A stretch of 64,000 nucleotides of DNA from Trichopria drosophilae (Eukaryota; Arthropoda; Insecta; Hymenoptera; Diapriidae), in the NCBI GenBank assembly GCA_030407085.1, contig CM059583.1:206954001-207018000 (forward strand). The letters run 5' to 3'. Positions 23,644 to 37,095 of this stretch are shown piece by piece. The number at the start of each line of letters is the position of its first letter. The first letter of the stretch is position 1. A model generated the notes under the pieces. The model had not been told where the DNA came from. It ran no database searches and saw only the letters and a list, made by a program, of their open reading frames with translations. Made by a program: the position numbers and the translations under genes.

Positions 23644-24068
23644 CACTGAGAGAACGAAAATGGTTAATGGAACCATTTTAGAACAGTAAAATACGTGATT
23701 ATAAAAAATGGTTAAATCAACCATTTCCACAGTAAAACAAAACAAAAACATTGTTCCGTTTACTATTTCCCAATACTTAAATATGCAGCATAGCACATAA
23801 CCTCAAATCTACCACAGCTTTACAGTTAAATAATCACTCGAAATATTCTTGACTAGAAAAATAGATTTATTAAAAGCGATTAAACGAAAATAACTACTTA
23901 TCATCATAAAAAGTAAATATTGTGTATTACATTTTACAATATTATGAAATATCAAAATAAGATACTGTCAACTATAACTTTTCACGATGTTAATTGTACT
24001 ATTATGAAATTTTAGAATCATTTCTACCTTTTCTTCATGGTTCCATTAACCTTTTTTTTCTCTCTGTG
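23644..24068. mobile_element. CACTGAGAG-family MITE with TA target-site duplication, copy 2
   Basis: The ends CACTGAGAGAACGAAAATGG and the complement of TTTTTTTTCTCTCTGTG bound 425 bp. TA is present at 23642-23643 and 24069-24070. The subterminal GGTTAATGGAACC / GGTTCCATTAACC matches copy 1 at 15058-15317. Copy 2 has about 165 bp more interior than copy 1. Confidence 0.85.
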
Positions 24069-24099
24069 TATGAACACGTTTTATGAAGTTTGAAATCGT

Positions 24100-26700
24100 T
24101 CCAAAAACATTTTTTTCTGCCGACATGAAATAATTTTTTTATTAGTGCTCCCGATATGGTATATTTTATACAAAAAATAACAATTGAAAAACAATGTAAA
24201 TAATGAAATAAATAAAAAAGACAGAATACAGAAATTGCTGAAATAAAAATAAGTAAATAAAGAGAGGATTTAATAAAATTTTATTAAAACGAGGTTAGAT
24301 GCTGCTTTTTGAAATACCTTATGTATAACTATGGGAAAAAATTGTGATGCTTGCGTTAAGTGTGGATGAGAGGAGGAGGGGATGAGATTGGACGAAATCT
24401 TATGGAGAAAAGATAGAAATCTTTTACTTTGCTCCCTAGTTTAACTTTAGGCACACTTAGCACTAAGAAAACCAATGGGTATTACATATCAATAATTGGT
24501 ATCTCATAACCATGTCTTCTGTCAGTGTGTACTTTACGCATGCGAGTGCGCTAACATAACACTTTACATATTGAAAATGCCACTTTATGCAGGAACTTTA
24601 CTCGCGGTCGTGCAAAAAAAGTTCATTGCGATACTAGAGTGCGAAGTTGGTGATTTGCGCGGGTTTTAATGCCAAAGTATACAATGCGCAAATATACCAC
24701 TTCGCACACTAAAAACAATTTGCAAAATTGAATCATTCAAATAAAACATGTGTATACAATACCGGGAAACAGCATTGACATTGGAGGAATGGGAATTTTC
24801 ATTGGGTGCATCGCAAAATATCAATTATAAGATTTAAAATACTACTATTAATTGTAATTTTTATAAGAATAATGAATCTTCTTGACAACCCGTTCTAAGA
24901 ATAATAATTCTTTTCAATAATCTGTTTTATTGATGACAATTGGCATTACCCTTACCTGCTAATGTTTAGAATAAAACAATAATAATGAAAATAAAAAATA
25001 TTATGTATCATACACTCAGAGAAAATCCATAGTGCCAGTTGCCGTATGGGTTAGAATTGATTATATGTAAAATTACCTTACTCATATAATTAAAAAGAAC
25101 CAAATCCCCTGGATACAAAGTATATGGTCAAATCAACAGAAATTTTCAATTTCGTAAAAAAATTAATTTTTTTCTTAAAATTCAAAGCACACGGTTTTCT
25201 TAGGACACACCTGCTAATTAGTGGATTGGCAAAGGATCCATCCCTGTAACTTACATTTAAAGGACGCAGATCTACGCAGTGGGTAAAAAATCGAAAGTGT
25301 AGTTTTTATATTAATTGTACTATTCAGTTTTAATACATGATGTAAATTAATAATAATCATATATAATGTTTTATTAATAATGATACAGTATATCAATTTA
25401 ACGTAGGGCAACTAAAAAAGTGGTTTTTTTTCATTGTTAATCACTAGTTGAAATTGTAAATATTAGAGATTACGACGCAACTTGTTTGAAATGTTTAGAA
25501 ATGTTCAAACTATAGCATTTTAACATCTAATGCATTTTGTAAGTATTGGCCGTTAACTATATTAATGATTCAGTATATTAATAATAATAATATGAAAAAC
25601 ATTAAATTTGAATGTATTTTTCAAACGATTGTGTTCTTTGGTATTTTTTAATTTTACTTTTTTTACTTTTAGGGCGCTGAAAACCTACTTACAAGGAGAG
25701 GTCGTCAAGTGTACATCGCTAACATTTACAGGGCTGCAATATGTTATTTACGATATAAATTCATGAGTCACTTATTTTTTTTAGTTACTAATGGGATTTG
25801 TTTAAAAGATACTAGGAATAAACATATTTTTGCAATAATACGAGACAAAATAATAAATGTCATTTCTGTCGAGGTTCTCTTGATTAATACGTTTTTACAT
25901 CGCGTCTGTAAACAAAATGTTGAGTGTATTTTCTCCGCAAGTATCATAAACTGCATCGAAAATGTTTTTTTGTTATTATACAAAAAGAATGGTCCCCAAT
26001 AATCAAAATTATTGTGAGAAAAGACCACTTTAATCCCTTGATTTTTATGAACGTTTTTATTTGATATATTCACCCCATTTTTAAAGTATTCAAGGTAACA
26101 ATTAATAAATGGCGTTTTCAGTGCACGTTTTGTTTATCAGTTTCATATTCCTTAATTTTTGTTATTTATTGAAAGTTTGGATCAAAAAAAGAGGATTCAT
26201 AAAAAAATATTGTTTTTTAAAAAGATCTGTTTAAATCGTTGAGCAAAATATTACTCATGAACAGACAATACGAATGTTGACAGACTAATGGTTACTTTCG
26301 GTTGGATAGATGTCTTTCTCTAGTTGCCCCTCCTGCAGTGTGCACTTCATTGCGTTAAGTAAAGCTTTAACTAGTACATCAGACGCCAAATATCTTTCAC
26401 ATGTATACACACTATAACCGACAATGATACATTATATAAAGTAATTCGAGGGAAATAAATAGGGCCATAATGCCGAAGTTAAATAATTAAAAATTAATGT
26501 TTTCAAATTTTACATTTTTTTGGGAAAACTGTTTATCAAATACAGCTAAATATTACAAATATTCCATTTATAAATAATAAATTTCATTTGAATCAAGTAA
26601 AATATATTAAAGTCCATATTTCTTTGTTAGTGCTGTTTTATTTATATAAAGCTTATGCAAAGCGCCTTCCTTTAAATAATAAGCTCGACTGATCGCGTGG
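24100..26700. other. AT-rich non-coding stretch with one CACTCAGAG end
   Basis: No gene is recognised. CACTCAGAGAAAATCC at about 25014 resembles one end of the CACTGAGAG MITE family, but no matching right end was found. A segment at 24540-24720 with GAGTGCGAAGTTGG and TTTGCGCGGG is loosely related to the CTCCGGGAGTAGA repeat. Overlapping frames at 25709-26073 on both strands look like chance. Confidence 0.4.
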
Positions 26701-26740
26701 TATAAAAGAAACATATCTCGTAATATATTTCATTCATTAA

Positions 26741-27272
26741 CCCTCTTGAATCCAAATTTAGACCAAAACGCTGTTAAATGCCCATGATGGTAACAATCTT
26801 TCGTCAAGTATCAGGTTTTCGAGATCGCTGATTCAAAACCTGATATCAGTTTTCAGAAATTCTAAATTCTCAGATCCAATATGGGGGACCAATTAAGAAA
26901 AAGTGTGCCCATGTACCTGAGAATCAACAGTTGATAAAAACTAGAACAAAATTGGACGACCCTAATCCTTTTCTGCATTTTTATTTTTGTCACGTAATTT
27001 CCGGTCCGATGTATACCTTTATATACTTGCTTATAAGTCGATGTTGAGACACACATTTGTAGAAAAGTAGATGCTGCTAAGTCTTCCCGCTGGGGAGATA
27101 ACAATGAAAAATGATTGCGGATATGATACTGAATTTATCGGAAATTTCATAAAAGTTTACCCTCGTATATGAAAGCAACGATTAACATTTAGATGTTCTA
27201 ACTCAGCCTGTCTTAAATGCCGGGCATGCGCCTTCATTTCGAGGAGTATACTCATCGATGGGCACAAGAGGG
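26741..27272. mobile_element. piggyBac-like MITE with TTAA target-site duplication
   Basis: The element begins CCCTCTTGAATCC and ends GGGCACAAGAGGG. It is flanked on both sides by TTAA (26737-26740 and 27273-27276). TTAA duplication with CCC-starting ends is the hallmark of piggyBac elements. The 532-bp interior has no transposase. An 80-codon minus-strand frame inside is not recognisable. Confidence 0.75.
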
Positions 27273-27279
27273 TTAATAG

Positions 27280-28600
27280 TAGCATTCTCCAATTGATTTA
27301 TTATAAAAACTAGGTGCCTACGCTATCATTCGTAAATCTCAATCTGTTTAATCTTATGCTATATCACAGCTCTATGCGGATGTGATTTCAATAAAGTAAT
27401 TTGATTTCCTCTTAAGGGAAGTTTCACGAAGCATCCTCATATAGGAAGCTATGTTTTCACTCCATATGATAAATTAAAAAATGAATATCTTCTTGCATTT
27501 GACAATTATTTCTATAGTGTCTAATTTGGAGTTCTAAAATTTATTATTAGAAGGTATATCGCTTTTTCATCCAAAGATTTCTCTATGAAGAAGCAAAATT
27601 ATACATATGAATTACCAATTCTAAGATTACGTCCGAAAAAATGCCTAATGAAGCATCGCCACTTAGTTGCCCGTGATTCATTTCTAACCAACAATTTGAC
27701 CTCTAACCACACTGGTGAATACAATAGTTTATTTCTTTTAGAATATTTGTACATTGTAATGCTTTGGTTTTTAGATCTTTCAGGAAAATATTAGGACATA
27801 GAGTTATATCGACATTGTTCGAAGCTTCTGTTACTAATGAATCCTGTTAACAAGACCAAATCCTCTTTCACAAGATGCTAAAGTGGTCTTAAATAAATTT
27901 GCTGGATCAAGGTGAAAATTCCAATTGAGAATCCTTTATTGAATGGCCCATACACATATCAAAAATGCAATTAGGCGGGAAAATAAGGTAGAACTTCTTT
28001 AAGTAAGGTTTCATAACAAAACAATAAATTAATTGTCGTAACCTTAAGTTAGCGAAAGAAAAGTTATAAGCGACTCATTTAACATACGAGCATAGCGTCA
28101 CGGTTTTGGAAAACGAAGCGGGTCCAATGATCACGTGATATTTCAGGCCCGTATCATTATAACAATTTACCCATGAACATGAACAAATCTTTTAAATAAA
28201 AGTAAAACTTACAGGCCCTTGGGCGGAAATGAGTTAAATGTAAACCCAGAATTTTCCAAGGTATATCCTTTAATCTTAAAATTTATTTATAGTAGAGACT
28301 CCATATTTTTGATAAAGATGATATAATGGGGTTTGATTCTAGTAAATTTAGAACCGGAGCAAAATCACTTTTCTGGGGTTCATCAAAATATATGGCGTGA
28401 ATTGTCTATATGCTTTTCTTGGTTGAGTATTGTTATGTTGTCAGCAAATAAGCAGCATATAATGGGGTTACAGTCAGAATATTATTGGAAGCGATTTCCT
28501 AAATTCACCAAAATTCAATATCATTGTATTCTATTCAAAATATTTGATGATACCATTTATGAATAACACGTGTTTGCAACTACTGGTTGCTTAGCAATAA
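27280..28600. other. AT-rich non-coding stretch
   Basis: No gene or transposon boundary was recognised in this stretch. The two frames at 27585 and 28333 have no family resemblance. Confidence 0.45.
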
Positions 28601-29390
28601 AGTAGCTGCAGGTTACTATAGGCCAGGTTAGCGATCAACGATACACTAGCATCCCCTACTAGTGACGTGTTTATTGGTTCAATAGTTCTTTAAGCACTTT
28701 CATGTCGCGTAAATGCGTATAACTCACGTGCGAATAAACGCGCCACAAGCAGGGAGTCACATATCTTCGAAATGCTTCTGAATTCGAAACGACATCACAC
28801 ATACATGCACATGTGTCTGTGTACTTGCGAGAAGCGCTCGAGAAATCTGGATATGGATGACACGAGGATTTCCTCCTGGCGCAAACTTAATCATAACAGC
28901 CTGTTAGCTAAATGTATAGCCGCGGGGTGACTAAAGATGGGGTCAGGACGCCCATTCTGTAACTATTGCTCAAATTGTTCCCCTTCGTGTTACGCTCTGT
29001 AGCAGCCCCTCGATATCAACTTTTCCCCGATGCCCCTTTATTAAATTAATCTACTGTTTAGTAAATTGATGCCGTGTATCGCTCTCGAGTATCATCGTTA
29101 GCAAACACAGTGACAGAGATATTAGAATTAACGATCGAACTGACTGCGCTTAGACAAGGTGAGAAATTCTACTTTATGTTCTCGAAGGCTCTTCATTGTT
29201 TTATGGTACTTTCGGGCAGTTTCATCGTGATTTATCGGCTCCTGGGTCTTGAATTAAAAGCGATGAGAGTTTTTGCAATGGACGATTGTTTTTACTGCAG
29301 GGAATACGTTTTCTTCCCGATGGCCTTTTTGTTTTATATTCAGACTCGAGCGGCTTACGAATCGTTTAGTTTTAGGCTATGATAAATGTC
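28600..29390. other. GC-richer island with an unassigned 102-codon frame
   Basis: A unique-looking block of mixed composition contains an open frame (29074-29382, plus strand). Its translation has a hydrophobic stretch (FMVLSGSFIVIYRLLGLELK) and several cysteines, but no family resemblance. It could be a small exon, but a regulatory island is equally likely. Confidence 0.3.
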
Positions 29391-29891
29391 AACTGTAATA
29401 TTTATTTAATTTGTATTCCATCTGAATTATGAAATATAAACTCGATAATTCAGTATACATTAATATTTTCACAAACATATTTATATCTTTGTGAACTACT
29501 GACTATTAAAAAAGAAATTATTAAAATACACTTCTCTTGATACGATGAAAATGGAAAACTCAATTACTTTGATCAGATCGGTAGTGAAGATGAAGGACTG
29601 ATCAATGAAATACAAGGGGATTCTAGAGTTATGATATTACGAGATACTAGGATAATAAGGAGGAATACTTTCGTTAATGCAACTTGTTAATACAAACGAA
29701 AGGGTATATCTATGCAGGTAATCTTCATCAAAATTTTTGTATGGAAATCATATCTTATAAAACATAAAATTTACAAAATTTCATATTATTGCGATCAATT
29801 TAAATATTTGCAGCAATTTCAAACAAATGTGCTAAAAAAAAGATAAACACCAATTTTTTCCAAAGCAACAAACATAATTAGTATGGCTATG

Positions 29892-29999
29892 CCCTGGTGG
29901 AAATCTGTCCAGTTTTTTGTTACATTACCCAGTTTTCCGACACCTTTAACAAGGTAAAGACAGAAACTGGCCAAAAACCAGACTCATTTTTGACCAGGG
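29892..29999. mobile_element. Short MITE with CCCTGGT ends
   Basis: CCCTGGTGGAAATCTGTCCA and the mirrored AAAAACCAGACTCATTTTTG plus ACCAGGG bound about 108 bp. The inner CCAGTTTTTTG / CCAAAAACCAG pairing continues the arms. The left end resembles that at 2276. Confidence 0.7.
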
Positions 30000-31845
30000 T
30001 GGTTACAATTGACTTTTACATTGTTAAATAATAAAATAAAAACATGCAGAATATAATATACAGAAAAGAAACAACGTACGTTTATAGTAAAATAATGTGA
30101 TTATTCCTCTTTTCTATACAAAATTAAAAAACATTACATTTCCTTAATTTATTACAATGTTAGACAAATTTGCAAAATTCTCAAATATATCCTGAAAGCC
30201 AAAGGATTTTCCTTTCAAAAATTATCTGAATACGAGCATTTTCAACGGACATTGAACATTGCACACTGATGGTCCCAAAACTATACGGATATCCGATTTA
30301 TTTAGAGGACTTCATTTTTTAAAAAAGTTTAAAAATCTCGATTTCGTAGTCTTATTACAAATAAGTTTGTTGCATTGGTGTTTTTAAGTAAAAGCTCATC
30401 AAAAATTACAGTAGAGTATTCTTATTATGAATCTCTAACAAAATGTTAGAATAAAAGCATCGTATTTCTCGGTACCAGAACTTTTAAGAATGTCTTTTAA
30501 AATGAACACAATTTTTAAGAATTCGTGGAAACTTGAAAAAACTCAAACTCTATTAAGATTAAGAGAATTAATCAATACAATTACCAAAATTATTATAAAT
30601 TTTTATTTAATCATATTTTTTTTTCGAAATCAGACTCGTAGTGGCCTATGAATAAAAGTTTTAAGACCAATATTTGTATTTTGTTGATAATCATAAAAAC
30701 AAATATTGAATTGAAAATTTTTGAAATTTCGGTAAAAGTAAATGCAATATCAATATATAAAGCATGAGTGACTGCTTGGTATAAAACCTATTCGAAGAGG
30801 CTGAGAGACGATCCGACTTGAACATGTAACTGTGGGCGCTTGATATTTGACGTGATTGTAGCTCGTGGAGTGCCATTCGGTTGCGGCTCGCTCACCGTCT
30901 ATCGAGTTTTATCGGCTTTACAATAAAAATAATACAATAACACGCCGAATGTTTTCCGATTTTTCGAGATATACGAGCTACACATACGCACACACCAATC
31001 CACCTGGATTTATTTGCGCCAATACTTGCGTGGTATCGAGTCGATGTTCTGCAAATGTGCTTGGGTCAAGTACTGCATTGAAATAAATATTAAATGTTTT
31101 AATGCTATACAGAGATAATTTTTATACCCATTCATATTTATATTTTTAATTAATGTAAATATATACTTAAAAAGGTTACGGTTGACAACTATTTTATAAG
31201 AGGTAGCTAAGCACCTCAATTAGAAATCTAAATCTGTCTGCTGTAAACTAATAAGACGCCCAATAAGCATACTTTTGAATTAAAGACTTCTTTAAGTAGT
31301 CACGAATGACCGCAATAAATCAAAAGCTTTTACTACCCTCTAAGAAAATTGACCATAAATTCTGGCCGGTATACTAACTTCTGCCTAGATCTTTTAGCAG
31401 AATCTGCCTAGAAAGTAGGACAGAATCTGCCCGGATCTGCCCAGAATCTGGTGAAGGAATGAGGTTATACGTAGTCCATAATATAGTCCATACCCTTTAT
31501 GCGTCTGTCTTTCAATGAAACTTTTGAAGTGTTATTCGCAATGACGATTTTAAATCAGAAGTGCATAGAAAGGTTAGGACACAGAAATATAAACAGTCAT
31601 GTATATCTTTGCACCTTTATATGCTGAAACTTATTAAATTTTGTTTATTCGGTGATTCGGACAAAAATAAAATTTCGGGTGCAAATTGTGATATAGATAT
31701 ATGTTACTAATTACATGTTGAACTGTTTAAAAATAATATTTTTAGTTTGGTAATCATCGGTTGCTTCTTTTCAAGAAAAACTCCATTTTTTGTTTCTTCG
31801 TCGAAAGTCCACTCGGTGTCCAATTTCATCAGTGTTTTGTATTAA
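30000..31845. other. AT-rich non-coding stretch with local GCCCAGAATCTG repeats
   Basis: No gene is recognised. Between about 31374 and 31451, words such as TCTGCCTAGA, TCTGCCCGGA and TCTGCCCAGAATCTG recur four times, suggesting a small local tandem array. The GC-richer 30750-31080 segment is unassigned. Confidence 0.4.
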
Positions 31846-31849
31846 CTTT

Positions 31850-32119
31850 TCACTACCTTAAAAGCAACTAATTGATATCAAACTACTTGGAATAGTTTCA
31901 GAAGAGCAAAATCTACCAAGTTTCATAGTTATATTTGAATTTTTAGCAAATTTCCATTTTTATGTGCTTTAACCAAACCTGATATAAAAAATAGTTGCTT
32001 GGTATACAATAAAAATTGAAATTGTGCTAAAAATTCTAATATGACAGAAATTTGATAGATTTTGCTCTTCTGAAACTATTCCAAGTAGTTTGATATCAAT
32101 TAGTTGCTTTTAAGGCAGT
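31850..32119. mobile_element. Foldback MITE with about 110-bp arms
   Basis: The left arm begins CTACCTTAAAAGCAACTAAT and includes CAGAAGAGCAAAATCTA. The right arm carries its complement, ending TAGTTGCTTTTAAGGCAGT. The arms cover nearly the whole 270 bp with a short loop. It is non-coding. Confidence 0.8.
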
Positions 32120-32344
32120 TAAACGAAGTTTTCCAAAAGTAGCTCCAAAGTAATCTTACTCTATAAAATGTAGGGATTGAAAAACACTATCTGATGAAGG
32201 TAAAGTATTTCACAGTTGTGATAAAAGTAGTCCTAAAGTCTTCTTTGTGGAGAAATTCATGATACACGGATGATTCCGGGTAATTCATGAATGTGCGGCT
32301 ATTCTGAACTGTCAGTCGGCGATACTGGACATTTCGAATGCCCA

Positions 32345-32642
32345 CACTGAGAAAAATTTCTTTCGAAATTTTACTATTCTACATGGTTATTAGAGGACAG
32401 ACTTGCATCAGATGAAAATTTCCTATTCTTTTTGCTAAAATTTACTAAAGTTGTTGTTATTTTTATCATAACTTTTCGAAATTTTTAATTTTGGTTTTAC
32501 CAAAAATGCAGAATGTTATGGTAAAAATTACACAAATTTTAGTAAATTTTAGCACAAAGAATAGGAAATTTTCGTCTGATGCAAGTTTGTCCCTTAATAA
32601 CCATGTAGAATAATAAAATTTTCAATGAAATTTTTCTCCGTG
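32345..32642. mobile_element. CACTGAGA-family foldback MITE
   Basis: CACTGAGAAAAATTTCTTTC at the left is mirrored by GAAATTTTTCTCCGTG at the right. The arms continue through CTACATGGTTATTA, TTGCATCAGATGAAAATTTC and TAAAATTTACTAAA for over 100 bp. Ends match those of 61980-62106. The TA duplication is not intact here. Confidence 0.8.
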
Positions 32643-32649
32643 CTCCGCG

Positions 32650-35600
32650 TGGTGGCACATTAAGTACTGCGTTCAACGCATGCATCCGTCGAAGAAAATT
32701 ATTCTCGCTAGTGATGAAGATACGAATCGTTCCTTATACAAGCAATGTATTCTGGGTGATGAGCACCTGATGCACTGTGTTTGTAAACATAGAAAGTAAT
32801 ATAATAAGTCAGTAATATACACGTAAATGCGTTGTATCAATATTTGGGTGCTTAACAATTCACTTAAGCGTTTAGAAGAAGTTGCATTAATATTATTTAC
32901 AAAAATGAATTTATTCTGAATGAGCTATAGCTTTGTTTTAAGTTTTGTAAAACTTGTTACCAACTCCGTTTGAATAATGTATTGTTATTTAACTCTTGAT
33001 TTAACAACGATAGAGAATATTCTGTATATTTTTAGGCAAGCCGGAAGAACTCTTCATTCATAAAAGCATTAAAGAAATATTTCAAAATTTCTTATTGGGA
33101 GGGCATTTTTGGTACTTTAGTATTGGAGTTTTTTGTGCTTTTTAAGAATCCTCATTATCCATGTAGAAATTAGTCTCGAAAGAATCCTGGACCAGGATAT
33201 TCTTCCCCAATTAAAGCTGGTTCAAGAAATCTAGCATGGACTAATATGTAATTATGGAGGCCTTACATGGACATGTCCTGTGTTTCAAAATCTAATCTGG
33301 CAAATCTTAAGTTTTTTGGGGTTTTCAAGAAATTTTCCTGGAATTCTACCCAGGGCCCTCATTTTAATCGTATTTTCGTCTATCTGAATATGAAATATGA
33401 AATGTAGTAGGGTCATTCTTCGAAAAAGTGTAAAATCGACGTATTTTTTTTCCACAAAATAAAAGATTATAAAAATTAAAATTTAAAGGTTAGATATATT
33501 CATTGGCTTGCTAATTACGTAAATACGAAGTAATAATGCAGCAGCCATCGATAAGCGTGAAATATACAAGTAATTTTATTTTTTAATGGAAATTTTATAT
33601 AAAAATGGCGAAATGTTCACACTTAGCGAATGAGTGACTCATAAGGAGTAGGAATAAAAATAGTAACTTAATAATATTTATTTTATAAAACTCAAAACAG
33701 TTAAAATTATTATGGAAAATTATAAAGTGATATGTTTAGTTATTTCAGCGATGTAAAAAAAAGCTTTGATTATCGCATATTACTGATGATGCGCGTTTAA
33801 TACTGAAAGTAGTTAAGAAACTTGATGTTAAGTTCAATAAAAATCCCTTCTATCACTTATTAGAACGGAATTTCTGTAAATCACTACAATTGTCCAGGAG
33901 GCTTACATGACAGGGGAGCTTACATGTCAACGTATTAACCGGGTTAACATAAGAACAAAATAAATTTCGGTCAAATGCACTTAAGGCATAAGAGTTTAAT
34001 CTTTTCTTTATATTTTAAGATATTACTCGCTTTCTTAACATGCTAAATTAGCGTCGCAAATATGACAAGAGGCTTACAAGGAATAAACGTACTGGCCTTA
34101 GTTCTAACAATATTACTAAATTTGGGTTTAAATTAGTATTGAAATCAGTAATATTATACACACAATCCATAGTCTAAAAGTAATCGAAATTGTAGGATTG
34201 TCTGTATCTACATTTACTTTTATTTGTACTGTAAATGGCATGTATTCTGTACTTACATTTATTTTTTAAAACATGGGGACACATTGTACAAAGCCATAAC
34301 AATTTTCAGGAACGTTATAGTGAAATTTCAACAGCTCTATTTGTTTGTTATAAGTAAAACAGATCATAACCACTTTTAAAGAAATTTAATCATTCACATG
34401 AAAGAGAATGACAGTGATCGAAAACGTGTTATTTATACCTGGGGACAGCCAGGAGGCTTACATTTCGGACATTTAGTAGTATGTGAAAATTTTATCATGC
34501 GATTTGAACAAATTATCTCTTGTGCGATGTTTACATAAAAGTATAAGGCGCAAGAAAAAAAATGTTTGGAGAATAAATTCCATTATTTGGATAAAATATT
34601 AACCGGGGACATAAAATTACACTTTTCTGGAGAATGACCCAATAATTATATTGATGACTTTTGTGAGTATATTCATTCACCATATTTAGGTTGTGAAAGA
34701 AATATATAATTTAAGAATATTTCAGTACTGCAAAGTCAACTTAATTGAGAAAAATATTATGTTTTATTTATAAGGAATATTCGTATTTTTATCGCACTGT
34801 CATAATTTAAGTTCTTTTCGTTAAAGACCTATATTTTTCCTCTTATTATATTGTGGTTTTCAGTATCACGTTCAGGCTCTGAATGTTAGGTGCCATCGAA
34901 TTATCACTATACATTTTAGTATTACTACGTTTTATCACATCGTTCCTTAGGTCCAATTATTCATTATCGTTTGTATATTGTACAACATTTTTTAGTCCTA
35001 CAGTACTTTCATTACTATTTTCTTCTATAAAATCTGTTTCTTCTGAAGACATATTTTTAAAGTTCATGTATTCCTTTCAATATTTATTCCTTGCTTAATG
35101 TTTCTTGTATCTGAATACACTAGCAGGCATTAATAAGCGATTACCCATTATAAGTATAACTTAAACATTTATTGTTTGTTATATAACCAATTACAACTAA
35201 ATTTTTCTCTGCTAGGCTCATTTAAATTTAAGAAAAGTTATGGACAAATCAAATTTCCTTGTAAATCGTGAAAATTCTGGACCTATCCAGATAAAATAGA
35301 GCCTTTATTCCAAAGCAAACCAACGACAAATCATGGAAATATTATAATCTGAATATTGGATCTAGTTTTTTCAAACTCAGCTCTTCTGAGACTGAAACAA
35401 TATATTACTGAGAAAGAAGCAAGTAAATTTCTGATTGGATTATGTTTCCTTGTTTTGTATGAAATTAAAGAAAAAAATACTAGATCAAGCTCGAAAGGTG
35501 TTGTGAGACAAATCAAAATAAAGCGGACCATTCATTTTTGCACGTGTCTTCTTTTAATTGTAAATAAGATGCTCTACACTTTGGTATCCATACCGAAGTG

Positions 35601-35710
35601 GTACACCCTTCCGACCTGAGGGTAGGATGTGATTTGAATCGGATTCGTTTGAATATCGCAAAGAAAGGTCTATTACATTATTCGAATTATAATTTTTTAC
35701 TCAATTACTA
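32650..35710. other. AT-rich non-coding stretch
   Basis: No gene was recognised. The segment 33900-34520 contains recurring AGGAGGCTTACAT words at about 33897 and 34450, with a shorter GAGGCTTACAAGG at about 34070. These hint at a degraded short dispersed or tandem repeat. Nothing else stands out. Confidence 0.4.
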
Positions 35711-35717
35711 TTTTACT

Positions 35718-36840
35718 TTGTTTATAAAAATCTGCCCCGAAGTTAAAATCGCCTCTTAAATTATTCATGGCAGATTTTATTTCATCCACTGTAATAATTA
35801 ACGAACCGTGTGGGCCCGGTGAAACAATAGAAGGTGGCGCAGGAGTATTCGATCTAGCACAGGCTCATCCAAAGTGTTTGGCAAATGAATTTGCAATATC
35901 AGTATTACTATTACTGCAATCATGCCCATAGTACATTCTTGCAGGTATTTCGTTCGGTTTTCTTAAATTATTCAAATATGTCCAAAATGATCTGATATTA
36001 GCTCTCTAGTAAAATTGCACTTTTCTAATTTATTTTTTATAACTAAGCCTAGCTAATCGAATACATCTTGCACGCAAACTTTTAAATAGAATACAATCAT
36101 TAACATCATCCAAACACTATATTTAAAAATTCTCTTGCTGTTTCTTCAGTGATCTCGAAATTCCACAAGACACAATCATGGTGATCATCCGGTTTCATCA
36201 AAACATCATCAGTGGTCGAAGTTCCGGCATCATGAATCGATGAAAAACACAGGTCAAGTGTGTAACCCTTTGGTTTCAAATCAGGCATGACTTGATTCAA
36301 ATCTAAGAATACCGCAAGTTTTTCGAGCTTTTGAAGACTATCAAGGCGGCATGGTCTAAAGTAAGTCGTAGTAAAAGAAACATACTTTATATAATTAAAG
36401 CGGATAATTACACCACTTAACGTATGGAATGTTAAAATCTCCCATTAATATGAATTTATGGTCCAAATAACTCTCCGTTAGCTCTTCAACAATATCCAAG
36501 TACTCTTGATAAACAGAAAGTGGCAAATCTGCAAAAATATACGAGGCTCCCACTATGACTTTGAGAACAGAGAATTCAAGTTGAATAAACGCATGTTCAG
36601 ATAGTGTCGGTAAGGAGTTAATATCACATTTTTTAGTCTTTAAATTATTCTTCACTGATATGAGAACTCATCCACCTCTTGTAGAAACTGATGACGAGTA
36701 ATTTCTATCACAGCGAAAAACAGAATAACCCATAAGACCTAATTGGAGATCATCGAAGTCCTCATTAATCCACGTTTCAGTAAATATTCTTATATTTAGC
36801 CGAGATGTAAGTGAAGAAGAATTCGAGGTAATGAATAGAT
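35718..36840 (-). pseudogene. Non-LTR (LINE) retrotransposon endonuclease fragment, frameshifted
   Basis: Read on the minus strand in several frames, the pieces follow the order of a non-LTR APE-type endonuclease. They are FTETWINEDF (catalytic Glu motif, about 36750-36790), ILMGDFNIPYVKW (the GDFN motif, about 36405-36445), GYTLDLCFSS and DDHHDCVLWN (the terminal Asp/His motif, about 36180-36270). A linker follows with SFWTYLNNLRKPNEIPARMY and ITVDEIKSAMNNLRGDFN (35735-36000). Frames change between pieces and at least one stop interrupts, so it is dead. No reverse transcriptase was found beyond 35718. The family resembles Jockey/CR1-type elements, but the clade is not settled. Confidence 0.8.
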
Positions 36841-37095
36841 TGAAGGCCACGAACATTCTGATTATAAACAGAAAAATTAGATGTACCCCGAGTAAAAAAA
36901 ATTTAGGCTCTCGGAGCCTCCAGAGAGAAAGCTCCCTCAAAGCTCCCTATTGTCCAAATCCGAGCCGAATGCGAGCATTTGAAAAATAAAATACAAAGCT
37001 CTACGATAACACTAAGAGATTCTTTAGATATAATATGAAGACCTGCTGAAATCATCTTGTAAAGATCTCTCTTGTAGTTTTCCAGAGTTTCCAGG

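Noticed and set aside
29074..29382. 102-codon frame as a gene
   Set aside because: No homologue recognised and no supporting exon structure. Kept only as an unassigned frame within a GC-richer island.
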